Assembly: GCA_001574975.1 (NCBI GenBank)
Contig: KQ965755.1
Span: 336,425 to 400,424 of the forward strand
Source of the DNA: Gonapodya prolifera JEL478
Lineage: Eukaryota; Monoblepharomycota; Monoblepharidomycetes; Monoblepharidales; Gonapodyaceae
Length of the DNA: 64,000 nucleotides
Reading direction: 5' to 3'
Shown here: piece after piece, positions 19,688 to 30,357 of the stretch
Layout of the letters: every line of letters begins with the position of its first letter
Position numbering within the stretch: the first letter of the stretch is position 1
Translations under genes and position numbers: made by a program
Notes under the pieces: generated by a model
Told to the model about the DNA's origin: nothing
Databases searched by the model: none
Seen by the model: only the letters and a program-made list of their open reading frames with translations

Positions 19688-20721
19688 ATGTCCGCACGCG
19701 CACTCAAAAACATCGCATACATTGCCGAATCCTCCGATCCCGAACAGACGCTGGACCTGTACCTCCCGCGAACCACACCTCCCACTCCACTCCCGCTGCT
19801 TGTTTACATACACGGCGGTGAGTACCACGATGGCGCTTATTTCTCGCGATCAACAGTTGGCTGAAAGCTGGGATTGCTTTGATTGTGTCGTGGGTGCGTG
19901 GCGGTCGGGAGACAAGAACGACTACGAATCGCAAGCCAACTTCTGGGCGACACAGACGACTTCTCCAATGGTCGTGGCCGTCATCAACTAGTAAGAGCCT
20001 ATGTTTGCCATTTGCATCGGTTTCCCGCCTGAACCAGACCTGGTCCCTCCCCCTTGCACACAAACAACCCAACAGCCGTCTCAGCAAACGCCCACCCGCC
20101 GACCCCTTCCACCACCCCAACCACCTCCTCGACTGCGCCGCCGCCATCACATTCCTCCGCTCCACATCCACCACTGCACCCTCTCTGGGCTCTTACGACC
20201 CCAACAAAATCTACCTCGTCGGCCACTCCTGCGGTGCCCAACTTGACGCATGCCTCGTTCTCCAACCCCAGTGGCTGGGCGACGCGGCGTGGAAGGGTGT
20301 AAGGGGTGTGATGGGCGTGCAGGGGATCTACGACGTGCCGCAGCTGATCAAGACGTGGCCGTTGTACCAGGACTTTGTTGCGATGGCGTTTGGAGACGAG
20401 AGTGGGGGCGGGTGGCAAACTGGGTCACCTCAGCTCATGCCCGCCCCAACAGGCCGTGCTCTGACCCTCTACTGGGTTGTGCACTCGCCAGAGGACGAGC
20501 TTGTAGACAAGGACCAGGCACAGAGGTACTTTGACCATCTCAAGACGCTGCATGTGGATGGTGTGGAGGAGGCAGTAGCAACAAAGAAGTTGCACTTAGA
20601 AACGTCAGTCTCTGGTAAGCATTTTGAGATGCTCAAGGAGCAGGGGTTTCTGGATTTGTGTGCAGAGTTTGTGAGGGTTGGTGAAGGTCAGATGAGAAAG
20701 GATTCAGTAAGACAGGGATGA
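19688..20721 (+). CDS. BNA7: Alpha/beta hydrolase, kynurenine formamidase-like
   Basis: Exon 1 (19688-19817) opens MSARALKNIAYIAESSDPEQ and ends LLVYIHGG, the oxyanion HGG motif. Exon 2 (19894-19990) gives AWRSGDKNDYESQANFWATQ and ends VVAVINY; exon 3 (20076-20721) continues RLSKRPPADPFHHPNH, IYLVGHSCGAQLDA (nucleophile serine in GHSCG), VQGIYDVPQLIKTWPLY, VHSPEDELVD (acid region) and SGKHFEML (catalytic histidine). This order matches fungal BNA7-type kynurenine formamidases, which hydrolyse N-formylkynurenine in tryptophan breakdown, though related esterases cannot be excluded. The first intron can be placed in frame only with a GT...GG boundary (19818-19893); the canonical AG sites inside give a stop or the wrong frame. 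The gene converges on the Ca2+ ATPase. Confidence 0.7.
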
Positions 20722-20947
20722 GCAAGTGGGCTCTTCTTTGTTCCTTGGCACGTGAGAAGGAGTTCCCAGATTGCAATAACCAAGAGATTGTACGACAACG
20801 ACATTCTATTCATTCTTCGCTGTGTTTACAACCTCAACGTGAAGTGTGTCTATATTGTATACTAACTACGAATACTAAATATTTAACTGATTTTTCAAAA
20901 GTACAACATGTGGCAATCCAAAGATGTCATGACCAAGCAGACAAAGC
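20722..20947. other. Convergent 3' spacer
   Basis: An AT-richer stretch between the hydrolase stop and the ATPase stop, as expected for two 3' ends; no gene seen. Confidence 0.5.
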
Positions 20948-23900
20948 TCACTTCTCCTGAGCGACCTCTTTCAGCCGTCCGTCTGTTACAGCAACCCGCA
21001 CTACGCCCCACCGACTGTCGACTCTTCGTCCACCCCTCAAGGCCCTATATATCGAACCCTCCGACACGACGGATTCACCATCATCTTCGTCGCCTTCCTT
21101 GACGCGCCGTTGAAGCACGTCAGCGGCGCTAACGGTTGGTATGGGAATGGCGATATGGTGCGATGGGTCCACTACTGCTGCCTTGGCAGAATCAACGAGA
21201 GGTTTGTTGACGGTTTCAGGGACGGCGACATTCACGGTGGAGCTAGATGACGCGTCCTCGTCCCATGTGTCTTTGGGTTTGGTGGACTTCTTCCTTCGGC
21301 CAAAGGTTGCGTTGTAGAATGACTTGAAGACGTTGGACCCAATAATCTTCTTGTAAAAGTCGATGAAAGGGAGGAGAACGGCTGAACATCGAGAGAAAGG
21401 CGTTAAGTTTGCTGATCGGATGCACCTGGATGAATTACGTTAGTACTTACAGTCAGGTGTGAGGCGGACAACGATCGCCCAAGGCATGCACAAGAAGCCA
21501 ATGATAACGCAGACAGCCCAGTGCACACCTGTGATGGGGACAGTGGAGAATCTGGCGATGCAGAAATGTGTCAGGACAGTTTGGCAAAAAGGCACGACAG
21601 CCGGGCCGCAGTCTCAGTACTCACGCAACACCGCCAAACTGGACGATCAGAGCCTGAAGCAGAACGATCGAAGGAAGAATGACAAGCAAGTAGTGGTTTG
21701 TGAGGATGTTGCGGAACACATTGAGCTGGTTGTCCTTTCGTCGAGCACTAGTTGAAGAACAAATCAGTTGGCTGATGTTGATCCGCATTTCATCACAGTC
21801 CACTCACTTGATCATGTTGAACACTTGCATGAACACAAAGGTATTGAAGACGATACATCGAAGCACGTTGCGCTCGCTCTCAACAGCACTGTCGAGGACG
21901 GTGAATGTAAGTTCACACGATTCACCGAGCCTACTTCGCAAACACTCGTGCTCACATTCTCCACTCTGGTCCTTGCAGTGGCCAGTTTTGGGGCGGGAAG
22001 ACATTCTTGTAATCAGCGGTGACACCTCCTGCGGCGGCAAGATTGGTGAAGCTGAGAGTGATGTGATCGACAAGGTTGTCATATCTATACTCGTGGATAC
22101 GATAAAAAAGAAGGCATATACCTGAAAATGCTTGGACCGGCGTAAAGCAAGATCATTGCGACTGTCACTTGATAAATTGATTGGCCTGCAAATCAGGGTC
22201 CATGAGTTTCACGATAGATGTAGCCAGTACGCAGAGACATCTCTCACCAAGGATCATTTTCCACATCGTGATAGAAATCAAAGCGTCCTTCTTCCGCTCT
22301 GGTGGGCGCTCGAGCAGGTCCGGAGTCGGGGCTTCGGTGGCGAGAGCAAGAGATGCCAAACTGTCCATGATGAGGTTGACCCAGAGAAGTTGAGTAGCGG
22401 TGAGCGCCGAAGATTCAGCTCCATCACTCAGAGCGGAAATAAATGTGATCAAGACGGCAGTGACTGTTTCGGAAAGGAGAGGTAAGATGACAAATCGGGC
22501 CCGAGATGATTGCGAAATTAGAGAACTTGCCATTGACGGTGAGCTGGAATTGCAAAAACTTCTTCACGGCATCGTTTACAGCGCGTCCCCACTATGCAAT
22601 CAATGCAATGGTTCGTCAGTTAGTTGGAGCTCAAAGTGCAGCGAGAAAGTGGTATACCAACCATGATCGCCTTTACGATGGAGGTGAAATTGTCGTCCAT
22701 AAGTACGATACTACGAGGGCGGTCCGATTTTAGCTCAACGACGCGATAACAAACATGCTTAGTCAGGTCTCACCTGCTAGCTTCCTTTGCGACTTCGGTA
22801 CCAGCAATGCCCATACTGAACCCAACGTCTGCAGCCTTCAGTGCAGGACCATCGTTGGTGCCTGGAAAGACCAGTCAACTATTTGGGTCCCGAGAGAATA
22901 TTGGGAAGACATGGTACTCACCGTCACCAGTAACAGCAACGGTTTCTCCGAGAGCCTTTAATCGAGTAACAAGAATCTGTTTGTCCAGTGGTGAACTCCG
23001 AGCGAGCACCTTCAACGAGGGAATGATTCGGTCCATTTCGTCCTGAGACAGAACTCGGAACGCGCTGCCTTCCATCGCCAAAGCTCCCTCAGTAAGGATA
23101 CCGCACTTCGTCGCAATAGCCTTTGCCGTGACAATGTTGTCGCCTGTAACCATGCGAACCGTAACGCCGGCGTTTTTGCAGTCTTGAACCGCTTCGGGGA
23201 CACCAGGTCGTAAGGGATCTTCGATGCCGACAATGCCGAGTAAAGTGCAACCCTTCTTGGCGAGATTGTCCATGGCAGCCTCGGATGTTACGGCTTCGGA
23301 TTCGTCGCTGTCTGGCTGTTTCTCCTTGAACGCAGGAACGATAAAACCACGAAGCACATCCTCGAACTCCTTCTCGGACAGGTCACGGTAGGCGAGACCA
23401 ATTGTGCGAAGACTCTGCTCGGCGTAGCTGTTGATGGTGGAGTTCACCTGTTGAATGGTGGCGGAGTCAAGTCGCGTGAATGTGACAGATCCGCTGGCCG
23501 AGTCCAATATTGTCGCGGCAGAGCTGCAGAACTCGAGTACGATCTCCGAAGCACCCTTGACATAGACGCGGTAAAACGATTTGGCATCAGGTTTGGCGTG
23601 TGGGTGCTGAGTGTTGTCGATTTTAAGGACGATAGCCATGCATTTGCGCTCAGATGAGAATGGGAAGTTTGCCACCGTCTGGATGGACAACGCTTCACGG
23701 TACTGCTTATAAGCGTTAGAAGGAGTCCATTTGACAATCCAGTCAAGCAGTGCGGTCTCTGTCTTCGATCCTGTAAATTGGAATCATGATGACACAAGTC
23801 AATTCTCGTCGGACAGCGAGTCGATGCAAAAGCCTGAACTTACCGACGAACTCAAGTGCTCCAGTCTTATCGTTCTTGCCCTCAAAGACAGTCGAGTTGA

Positions 23901-25835
23901 TTGCGGCACCTTCAGCGACAAGATCAAGGAGAGCACTGCGAGAAATTTTGTCCGCGGTTGCAAGAGATTCCGTTCCTGGCAGCAGACCATCTTTCAAGCG
24001 AGCAATCTCTTCGTCCCCAGTAAAGTTGTGGGTGAGTCCCAAGGTTCCCGCCACGACAGTCATGCGGTTTTGAGTCTATGACAACAACGTTGGAATTAGG
24101 GGGATACACATTTTCTGAACGAGTCTAATGCCACTCACAAGTGTTCCCGTTTTGTCCGAGCAGACAGTCGTTGCGCCGCCCATAGTTTCACATGCACTGA
24201 GGACACGAACGAGGTTGTTGTCCTTGAGCATGCGAGTTGTTCCATAAGCAAGAGAGAGCGTGACGGCAAGGGGTAAACCCTCAGGAACGGCCACCACAAC
24301 AATGGTGATTGAAGTCACGATAACGGATACAAGTCGAGCAATTGCTTCAGCCGCACACTGGAGGAGACTGTGTGAGCACTTCCCTGGAATTTGTGACACA
24401 GGTGACTCACCTCGTCGACTTCGCAATTTGATCCGAAACCTTCACGGAGAGCAACTGTAATACAGTATTTCACGAGAAGAATAACCAAGATCGACAGGGC
24501 GATGGTGGCTCCGATTTTGGCGATACGTTCGGCAAGAGCGTCGAGTTTGACCTGGAGAGGTGTTTCTTCCTGGGGAGTGCGAAGGCCTGAAAGCACCACG
24601 TTTGGTGATTGGATGGCGCCAAAAGGTGACACGATTCGCAACAAGCTCACCCATCATTGTTCGTCCAAAGAAGCTGTTAGTCCCCACAGCGCACACGACA
24701 AACTTTCCAACGCCCTCGAGCACTTTGCTGCCGCTCAGGAGGAAGGGGTCGCTCTTCTTTCCACTCGCATGTGTTATTTCCGATCCGGCGTTCACGACCT
24801 CTTTGCGTACGGCGTCAGATTCACCGGTAGCTGCAGACTCGTCGCATCGAACTTGAGAGCCCTGAATCAGCACGCCATCCGCTGGAGGAACGTCACCGGG
24901 CTCCAGAAGGCAGATGTCGCCGACGACGAGATCGAAGACGGAAATCAGTTGTGTTTGGCCAGCGCGAATGACCTAGTATAGTTCGAATGTGATGAAATTG
25001 ACAGAGCGGAGATTCTGTGACTCTGATCGATCCAGATAGTACCTTGATTTGCCTCTCGTCCTTCTTGTCGTTGAGTTTTCGGAACTGCTTCTCCTTTTGC
25101 CAATCATTGATGGAACCGGTAAGAACCACAATAACCACCGCGATAATACTAAAAGTGAAGACTTGAGTGGTGATTCGATGGTATAAAGTGAAGAACATTA
25201 AACGTACATTGCAACGCCTTCAATCCAATGTGTTTTCGGTTCGCCGTTGTCCTTGGCAGTTGGGCCAAAGTCTTGGAAGAGACCAACAGCAAGCGACACG
25301 ACTGCAGCCACGGATAGAAGGATCTATAGCAAAAGAAGAACACAGGATCTTCGATCACGATACCGCCACTGACCAGATAGGCCCTTCGCCACTCACCAGA
25401 ATCTTATCTTTGAACGCATCGAGCATCAGTTGGAAGATAGATTTAGGCTTCACTCCAGGCAACCGATTGGCACCAAAGAGCGCTCTTCGCTTCGCCGGGG
25501 AGAGGATCTGTCAAAGTCCAACCGTGGCATCATCATCACATCACAAGATTAAAGCGAGTCTTCCTCACATTCTCCCCATTACCCCGTTCTACATCTTGAT
25601 GTGGAGCAGTCTCCAAACCTGCTTCTGCGTTCGCCTCCTCGACGTCAAGGCCACGTTCCAGATCGACGTGGAGCTCTTTCAAGAGGCCCTTAACGCCACC
25701 GAATCGCGAGACGAGGAAGTCGACATTCTTTGGATCGAAGAGATGTTCGAGATCGGTGGAAGCAACTGTGATTTGCGAGTTCGGGGATGTAGTTGACGGG
25801 CCGGGCCCATTTTGGAGTTGAGTTGAATCGGCCAT
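20948..25835 (-). CDS. Plasma-membrane/vacuolar-type Ca2+-transporting P-type ATPase (PMCA/Pmc1 family)
   Basis: A many-exon gene from ATG 25835 ([16 protein letters not shown]) to TGA at 20948. The order is that of P2B ATPases: N-terminal [19 protein letters not shown]; membrane helix [20 protein letters not shown]; actuator-domain TGES ([14 protein letters not shown]); helix 4 with [18 protein letters not shown], the PEGL calcium site; phosphorylation motif [11 protein letters not shown] split by an intron; nucleotide-binding [38 protein letters not shown] joined across an intron to TNDGPALK; then helices with [20 protein letters not shown] and [15 protein letters not shown] long basic C-terminal tail ending [16 protein letters not shown] may be regulatory. 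It pumps Ca2+ out of the cytosol at the cost of ATP. All catalytic motifs are intact. Exact borders of some of the dozen or so introns were not resolved. Confidence 0.92.
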
Positions 25836-26318
25836 CGATTGGGGGCCGGAGTCCGCGTAGGAGGGTAAGCGAACGATGGCAGGTGATGAAGACTTCTTAG
25901 GCAGTCCCTTGATTTATGAGAAGCGCAAAGCCGACGCAAAACTTTCTCAGATGTTTCGCCTTAGCTCCACCCTGAAACATCACGCGATAGGATACCTGAA
26001 AATCAGGTTTCGTTTTCATACTGGGATTTTCATCGCCAACAGGCCTTCTTGGGAGAATGATAGCTCGGATTGGCGAGGTGCTATCTCAATTCATGATTTC
26101 AGTGGGATCCAACAATTGAATTTACACTTTGCGCCCCGAGTCCTCACCGCCACCTCGCCCCGACCCGCAAATTTTACCTGATGATGACAAACGAACACGT
26201 GCAGACACCTCAAGAGCTCCCGCAAACCAACTTCGCCCGATCAACTCGAAATAGACGACGAAAACATTGCTACAGATGACTTAATCGAACAGTGACATAA
26301 TTCGTTCTCGCATCTCTA
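25836..26318. other. Intergenic region between Ca2+ ATPase start and ATG3 end
   Basis: About 480 bp without coding signal; it should hold the ATPase promoter and the ATG3 3' untranslated region. Confidence 0.5.
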
Positions 26319-27509
26319 CTAAAAACTGATGGTATAGTCGTAATCCACTGTAGGTAGCACAGATGATATGAACTTGGCAGGTGATTCAGGCGTTGGTCAG
26401 GGGTTACCATAATAAACGCAAAACTCGGAGGTTGGCAACACAGGCTTACTTTCAAAAAAATCATCATATACCATTCCACTTTTATCCCTTTGCCCTCGCC
26501 CTGTCCTTCAGTCTGCTCCTCCCCCATCTGCACAATCCTTCTCATCACCTCAGCGTGTTTGCATGGGTGCACGCCCACAAAAGTGGCGCCCCCGAGTTCG
26601 TGTGGATGTTGCTCCACCGTGGCTGTTTTGTGGGCATGTTCGGAAGACACATCCTCAAAGATTTGTTGTGGTGTGAGCGGGGTGCCGGTCGGTGTAAAAC
26701 CAGCCAGAAAGACACGGGGTGTCTTGTAATAGTTGTCATAGGAAATACTGAGGACAAAATAGAAGGCATGAGATGCCTCTGGAGATAGGTGCGGACCTCA
26801 TTGCTCACCTCATATCATAGGTCCGTGTTTTGATGATGTTATTTGAATTCTCGACTCCTGCACTTTGCGCTGACAAAGTGCCAGCATCTGCCGGCTGATC
26901 CAATCCGGTTCCGAATTCACCTTCAAGGTCCTCTTCAATATCGGGAATTTCGTCCTCTGCGGGTCGGTCGGGCGGCGAGGTCCCCTGTTGCACAGAGAGT
27001 GCAGCAGCTCTCTGAGCCAAGGCGTCAACACTTTCATCCACAATTTCTGCATCAACGGACGCGGCATGTGATGCCACGTGGCCTACGTGCGTTTCAATCC
27101 ACGAGTCGGGGTCAACTTCCTCGCCCCCGGTATTGGCCACGGTCGCCGAATCCACGCTTACGAGCCTTTCTGACTCATTTCCATACTCGCTCTCAATCTC
27201 CCACACACGTTTTCGGCATGGAACCTTGCGCGTGATGAGAAACTGCTTGTCGTTGGGCAGGTAACCCTTCCTCTTCGCCTCCGCGCCCGCTGCCCATGTC
27301 CATGTCGGGCATTTATCCACGAGAAAATCTCCCGCGCGAACGAACTCCTGCGGTGACAGAGTTCCCGTCTGTAGAAACGACGATTTTGTGGCGATGGGAG
27401 TGAGCTGTTCGCGGACGGAATGGAGCGCGCTGTGGGCCTGGTTGTAGAGGTTTGTGAGGAGGGAGGGCTCCGATGTAGAGGGTGCTCCTGTCGTCTCTTT
27501 CGTTCCCAT
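26319..27509 (-). CDS. ATG3: Autophagy E2-like enzyme Atg3
   Basis: Atg3 conjugates Atg8 to phosphatidylethanolamine during autophagosome formation. The ATG at 27509 opens MGTKETTGAPSTSEPSLL; next come TPIATKSSFLQTGTLSPQEF and AGDFLVDKCPTWTWAAGAEA, the conserved N-terminal Atg3 region, and an acidic flexible insert (IPDIEEDLEGEFGTGLDQPA). Exon 1 ends TRTYDM and splices with GTGAGC...TCAG to SISYDNYYKTPRVFLAGF, continuing to FVGVHPCKHAEVMRRIV, where HPC holds the catalytic cysteine, and VEWYMMIFLK. A last tiny exon after GTAAGC...CCAAG encodes FISSVLPTVDYDYTISF and the TAG at 26319, an Atg3 C-terminus. All three exons keep frame. It is divergent from the rhomboid gene with 81 bp between start codons. 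Confidence 0.93.
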
Positions 27510-27590
27510 TTGACGGCGGGGTATCGCGATTGCGGTGTTGTATCGAAACCGGGTGAATCTTGAATCTGTTGTTTCACAACCACCCAACCA
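27510..27590. promoter_or_regulatory. 81-bp divergent promoter of ATG3 and rhomboid gene
   Basis: The two start codons face away from each other with 81 bp between them, including a CCAACCAATGG sequence with a CCAAT box next to the rhomboid ATG. Shared control is likely but inferred. Confidence 0.6.
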
Positions 27591-29002
27591 ATGGCAAGAC
27601 CACGGCTACCATCGTTGGGATCGTTGAGAGCGCCTTCATTTCGATGCCTTTATTTCCCAAATACTGCATGTGAGCTCGATTCCCTCTCTCGCGCGGCCAC
27701 GCAACTGCAAAATGATATTCCATTCATTTTTTCGGATGGACACTCCACAGCAATGAAACCTGCTATGGCACGGTCTCTAATGACGGAACTGAGGAAATGC
27801 CTCTCTCTTTCCCCGCCGATTAGCACGGTCCGCAGTTCCGTTCCATCGAATGCCTGGCCCAGCTGGAACACCACGTCTTTCAGTCTTCGCGCTCCTACTT
27901 CAAGGACGTATGCGCGACAGTCGTGGTATCCTCAGAATCCCCAGAATCGTTCACAGATCCGGCCCCAGCCCTCTGCTCGGCCCCAACCCTCTTTTCGACC
28001 TCAATCTTCCTCTATGCTTTTGCTGATCCGAGATGCCGTGAATCAAAGCCCGAATTTCGTTCTGTGGTTTATCATAGGTTTGAATACCATCATTTTTCTA
28101 GGGTGGAGGTGAGTTGAATGATATTAAGAGCCGCGACTTCGCCCTCAGTTTGAACGTCTCAAAATTGCAGTTATGCACGATCTGCTTATAAGAATTACGG
28201 AGATCCTGGCCCACTTAATTTTATGGCCGGAAATTTTATGTGCAGCTGGGACATCACAGTTCTCCATCGCCGGTTTTGGACGGCTATCACATCAAGCTTC
28301 TCCCATTCCGAGGTGAATCTCTGATTGAATTCGAGTTCCTTCACAGTTCGGTCATCTGAACAAAACTTTTTCCGCCTGCTGAATAGTTCTGGCACTATGG
28401 AATCAACATGTTCGTGCTCTACAGCTTCGGCCGAGGGGTGAGCTTCCGACGTTCCTCGTTGTGACGCAAGACCCCTCTTACAAAAAGCTCTAATCATTTT
28501 CCTGATATTTAGGTCTTGATGACTCTCCCACCTACCCTATTCCTCAACTTGTACCTTCTCTCCGCTCTCGCGACGTCCGCCACGCATCTCATTTATCATC
28601 GCTACCTCCTTTCCTACATCTCCCCCCGCCAAGCCATGGGGCCACGGGGCCAGAAAGCAGCTGCACTCGGTGCCAGCGGTAGTGTAATGGCCATGACCAT
28701 TCTCTTTGCTGCCATAAACCCGTATTCGACAATCTATGTTTGTGAGTGGACAATTTTTTTATCTGAGCATTATGGTCTTCGGTGCTTAATATATAACGAC
28801 ACACTATTTACATCTTCTTTCCCTCGCAGACTTCTTCCCTGTCCCTGCGTGGCTCGCCGCGGGCGCATTTGTATCCTATGACATTTACCGAAGTGCAGCT
28901 GGCACCGGAGGAAGGACTGCGACAGCCGGTCACGTCGGAGGTGCAGTCGCAGGGTTTGCGTATTATTGGTGGCGGGTGAAACCGCTCTTGAGGAGGTTCT
29001 AG
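27591..29002 (+). CDS. Mitochondrial-type rhomboid serine protease
   Basis: Five exons. Exon 1 opens MARPRLPSLGSLRAPSFRCL, a presequence-like leader, and ends with the first helix (FVLWFIIGLNTIIFLGW). Exon 2 has YGDPGPLNFMAGNFMCSWDI and RRFWTAITSSFSHSE; exon 3 FWHYGINMFVLYSFGRG; exon 4 LMTLPPTLFLNLYLLSALAT and ALGASGSVMAMTILFAAINP, with the catalytic serine in GASG; exon 5 YFFPVPAWLAAGAFVSYDIY and TAGHVGGAVAGFAYYWW with the catalytic histidine, ending RRF and TAG at 29002. All joins keep frame with GT-AG introns of about 50-90 nt. The helix layout and presequence fit PARL/Pcp1-type inner-membrane proteases, which process mitochondrial proteins. It starts 81 bp from ATG3. Confidence 0.85.
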
Positions 29003-29120
29003 GTGGCCGGTGCGGGTGGTGTCACAACATGGTCATGGGAAGCTTCAACAATCAGAACATCTTTCGCGGCAGACGTTTTATTAGAGCATACAAATTGACC
29101 TTTGCGAGCCATCCCCGTAC

Positions 29121-29832
29121 TTGTGGTGGAGGTTCGGTTCAATACATGATGACATTCTCAAAAGCTGGGGAACCAACGTTGCCCAAACTCACTTCTTCTT
29201 GAAGGCGTGCAGACTCCCAAAGGTCATCATTGTTGAATTACTATTGGAGCGTGGAGTAGCAGCGGATGCAGGTCCGCCATTTGATCAAAGATATCCAAGT
29301 TCGTTTTTCCCCCCACCACACAGAAGTCTACTGATCGCAACCCGAATGAGGAATGAACAACTTGTGCGACTCTTGGTTGAGCATGGCGCCGACATCAATG
29401 TGCCATTTGGGCAAATGTCAATCGCTCCAGTTGAAAACCCTTTATCGGCGCACTTTTGGGCCTGTCGAATAAAGCACGAAAGCATTGTTCGATTTCTATT
29501 GGATAATGGTGCGGAGATAAATATCGCTGGAACCGGGACTACCGCCCTCCATCAGGCATGCCTTGGTGGAAACAACACAAACATTGTTCAATTGTTGATT
29601 CAGAAAGGGGCGGATATAAATGCGCAAGATTGCCATGGACAAAGCGGAGTCACTCGCGTCTTGAGAGAGGGCAAGGCGGCGCTTCTAGGTTTCCTTTTGG
29701 ATCAGGGCTCAGACTTCACAATACGCGACAGAATGAATAGGACACCATTGAGTTTCGAAGGATTTGGACCCCGAAAGTCACAAGGCAGTAATGGAGGTGC
29801 TGCGAGAGAGAGGCCTTGTCGATCATCGTTGA
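29121..29832 (+). pseudogene. 5'-truncated ankyrin-repeat gene copy
   Basis: The translation HFFLKACRLPKVIIVELLLE, GVAADAGPPFDQ, LLIATRMRNEQLVRLLVEHG, ADINVPFGQM, SIVRFLLDNGAEINIAGTGT, NTNIVQLLIQKGADINAQD and AALLGFLLDQGSDFTIRDRM matches, repeat by repeat, the ankyrin gene at 51.3-52.7 kb on the other strand (HFFLEECKLSNISLVELLLK, GVSADAGPPFHE, MGKEQLVRMLVEHGADVNTP). The F-box half and first repeats present in that gene are missing here; the sequence begins abruptly after the rhomboid gene. Near 29757 the homologous frame shifts, and the true end (SHKAVMEVLRERGLVDHR, TGA at 29830-29832) lies one frame over. It is best seen as a truncated paralogue. Confidence 0.7.
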
Positions 29833-29903
29833 AGGAGTGCTCGGCTTGCAAAGGAGAAGCATGAGCAAAGACCTTCCCCGAATTGAACGAGCAACAACAG
29901 ACC

Positions 29904-29986
29904 AAAAAGATGAAGATTGGACTAACTAATCGCAAAACCACTCGATCAGTGTTGTGAACCTTAGTTAGTCCAATCTTCATCTTTTT
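29904..29986. repeat. Perfect 26-bp inverted repeat (hairpin)
   Basis: The arm AAAAAGATGAAGATTGGACT continuing ACTAA (29904-29929) is the exact reverse complement of 29961-29986, with a 31-nt loop. It lies about 70 bp after the end of the ankyrin relic, in an AT-rich spacer. A transcript on either strand would fold into a long hairpin. Confidence 0.9.
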
Positions 29987-30357
29987 TTATGTTTCGGATA
30001 TACCAAAATCCTGTGAGCTATTGTCGCGAAGGGAAAGGCAAATGTGTCGTTTGGTGTCTGTGGGCGCGACCAGCATAAAAAGTTTGTGTACTTGAATCTG
30101 ATTCATTCACAACCGAAATAATAAAAGACACACTTTCGAATTGCGATTTGCTACGCTATAGACTACAATATTTACTATTTCCTCAGAGAATACTTGATAC
30201 TGTTCATCACATGATGCATCTGTTTCAGATTGCGCCAACGGAATATTTCACCGTTCCAAAAACCATTTCCATTTTTCCCAAACGTAATCCCAACCTCCTC
30301 CGTGACGTACTTCTTACAGGTTCCAACCAGCCCACTTCCCCACCGTCCCGTCCCACA
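29987..30357. other. Intergenic region
   Basis: No gene seen between the hairpin and the 3' end of the low-complexity membrane protein. AT-rich from 29990 to 30330. Confidence 0.4.
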
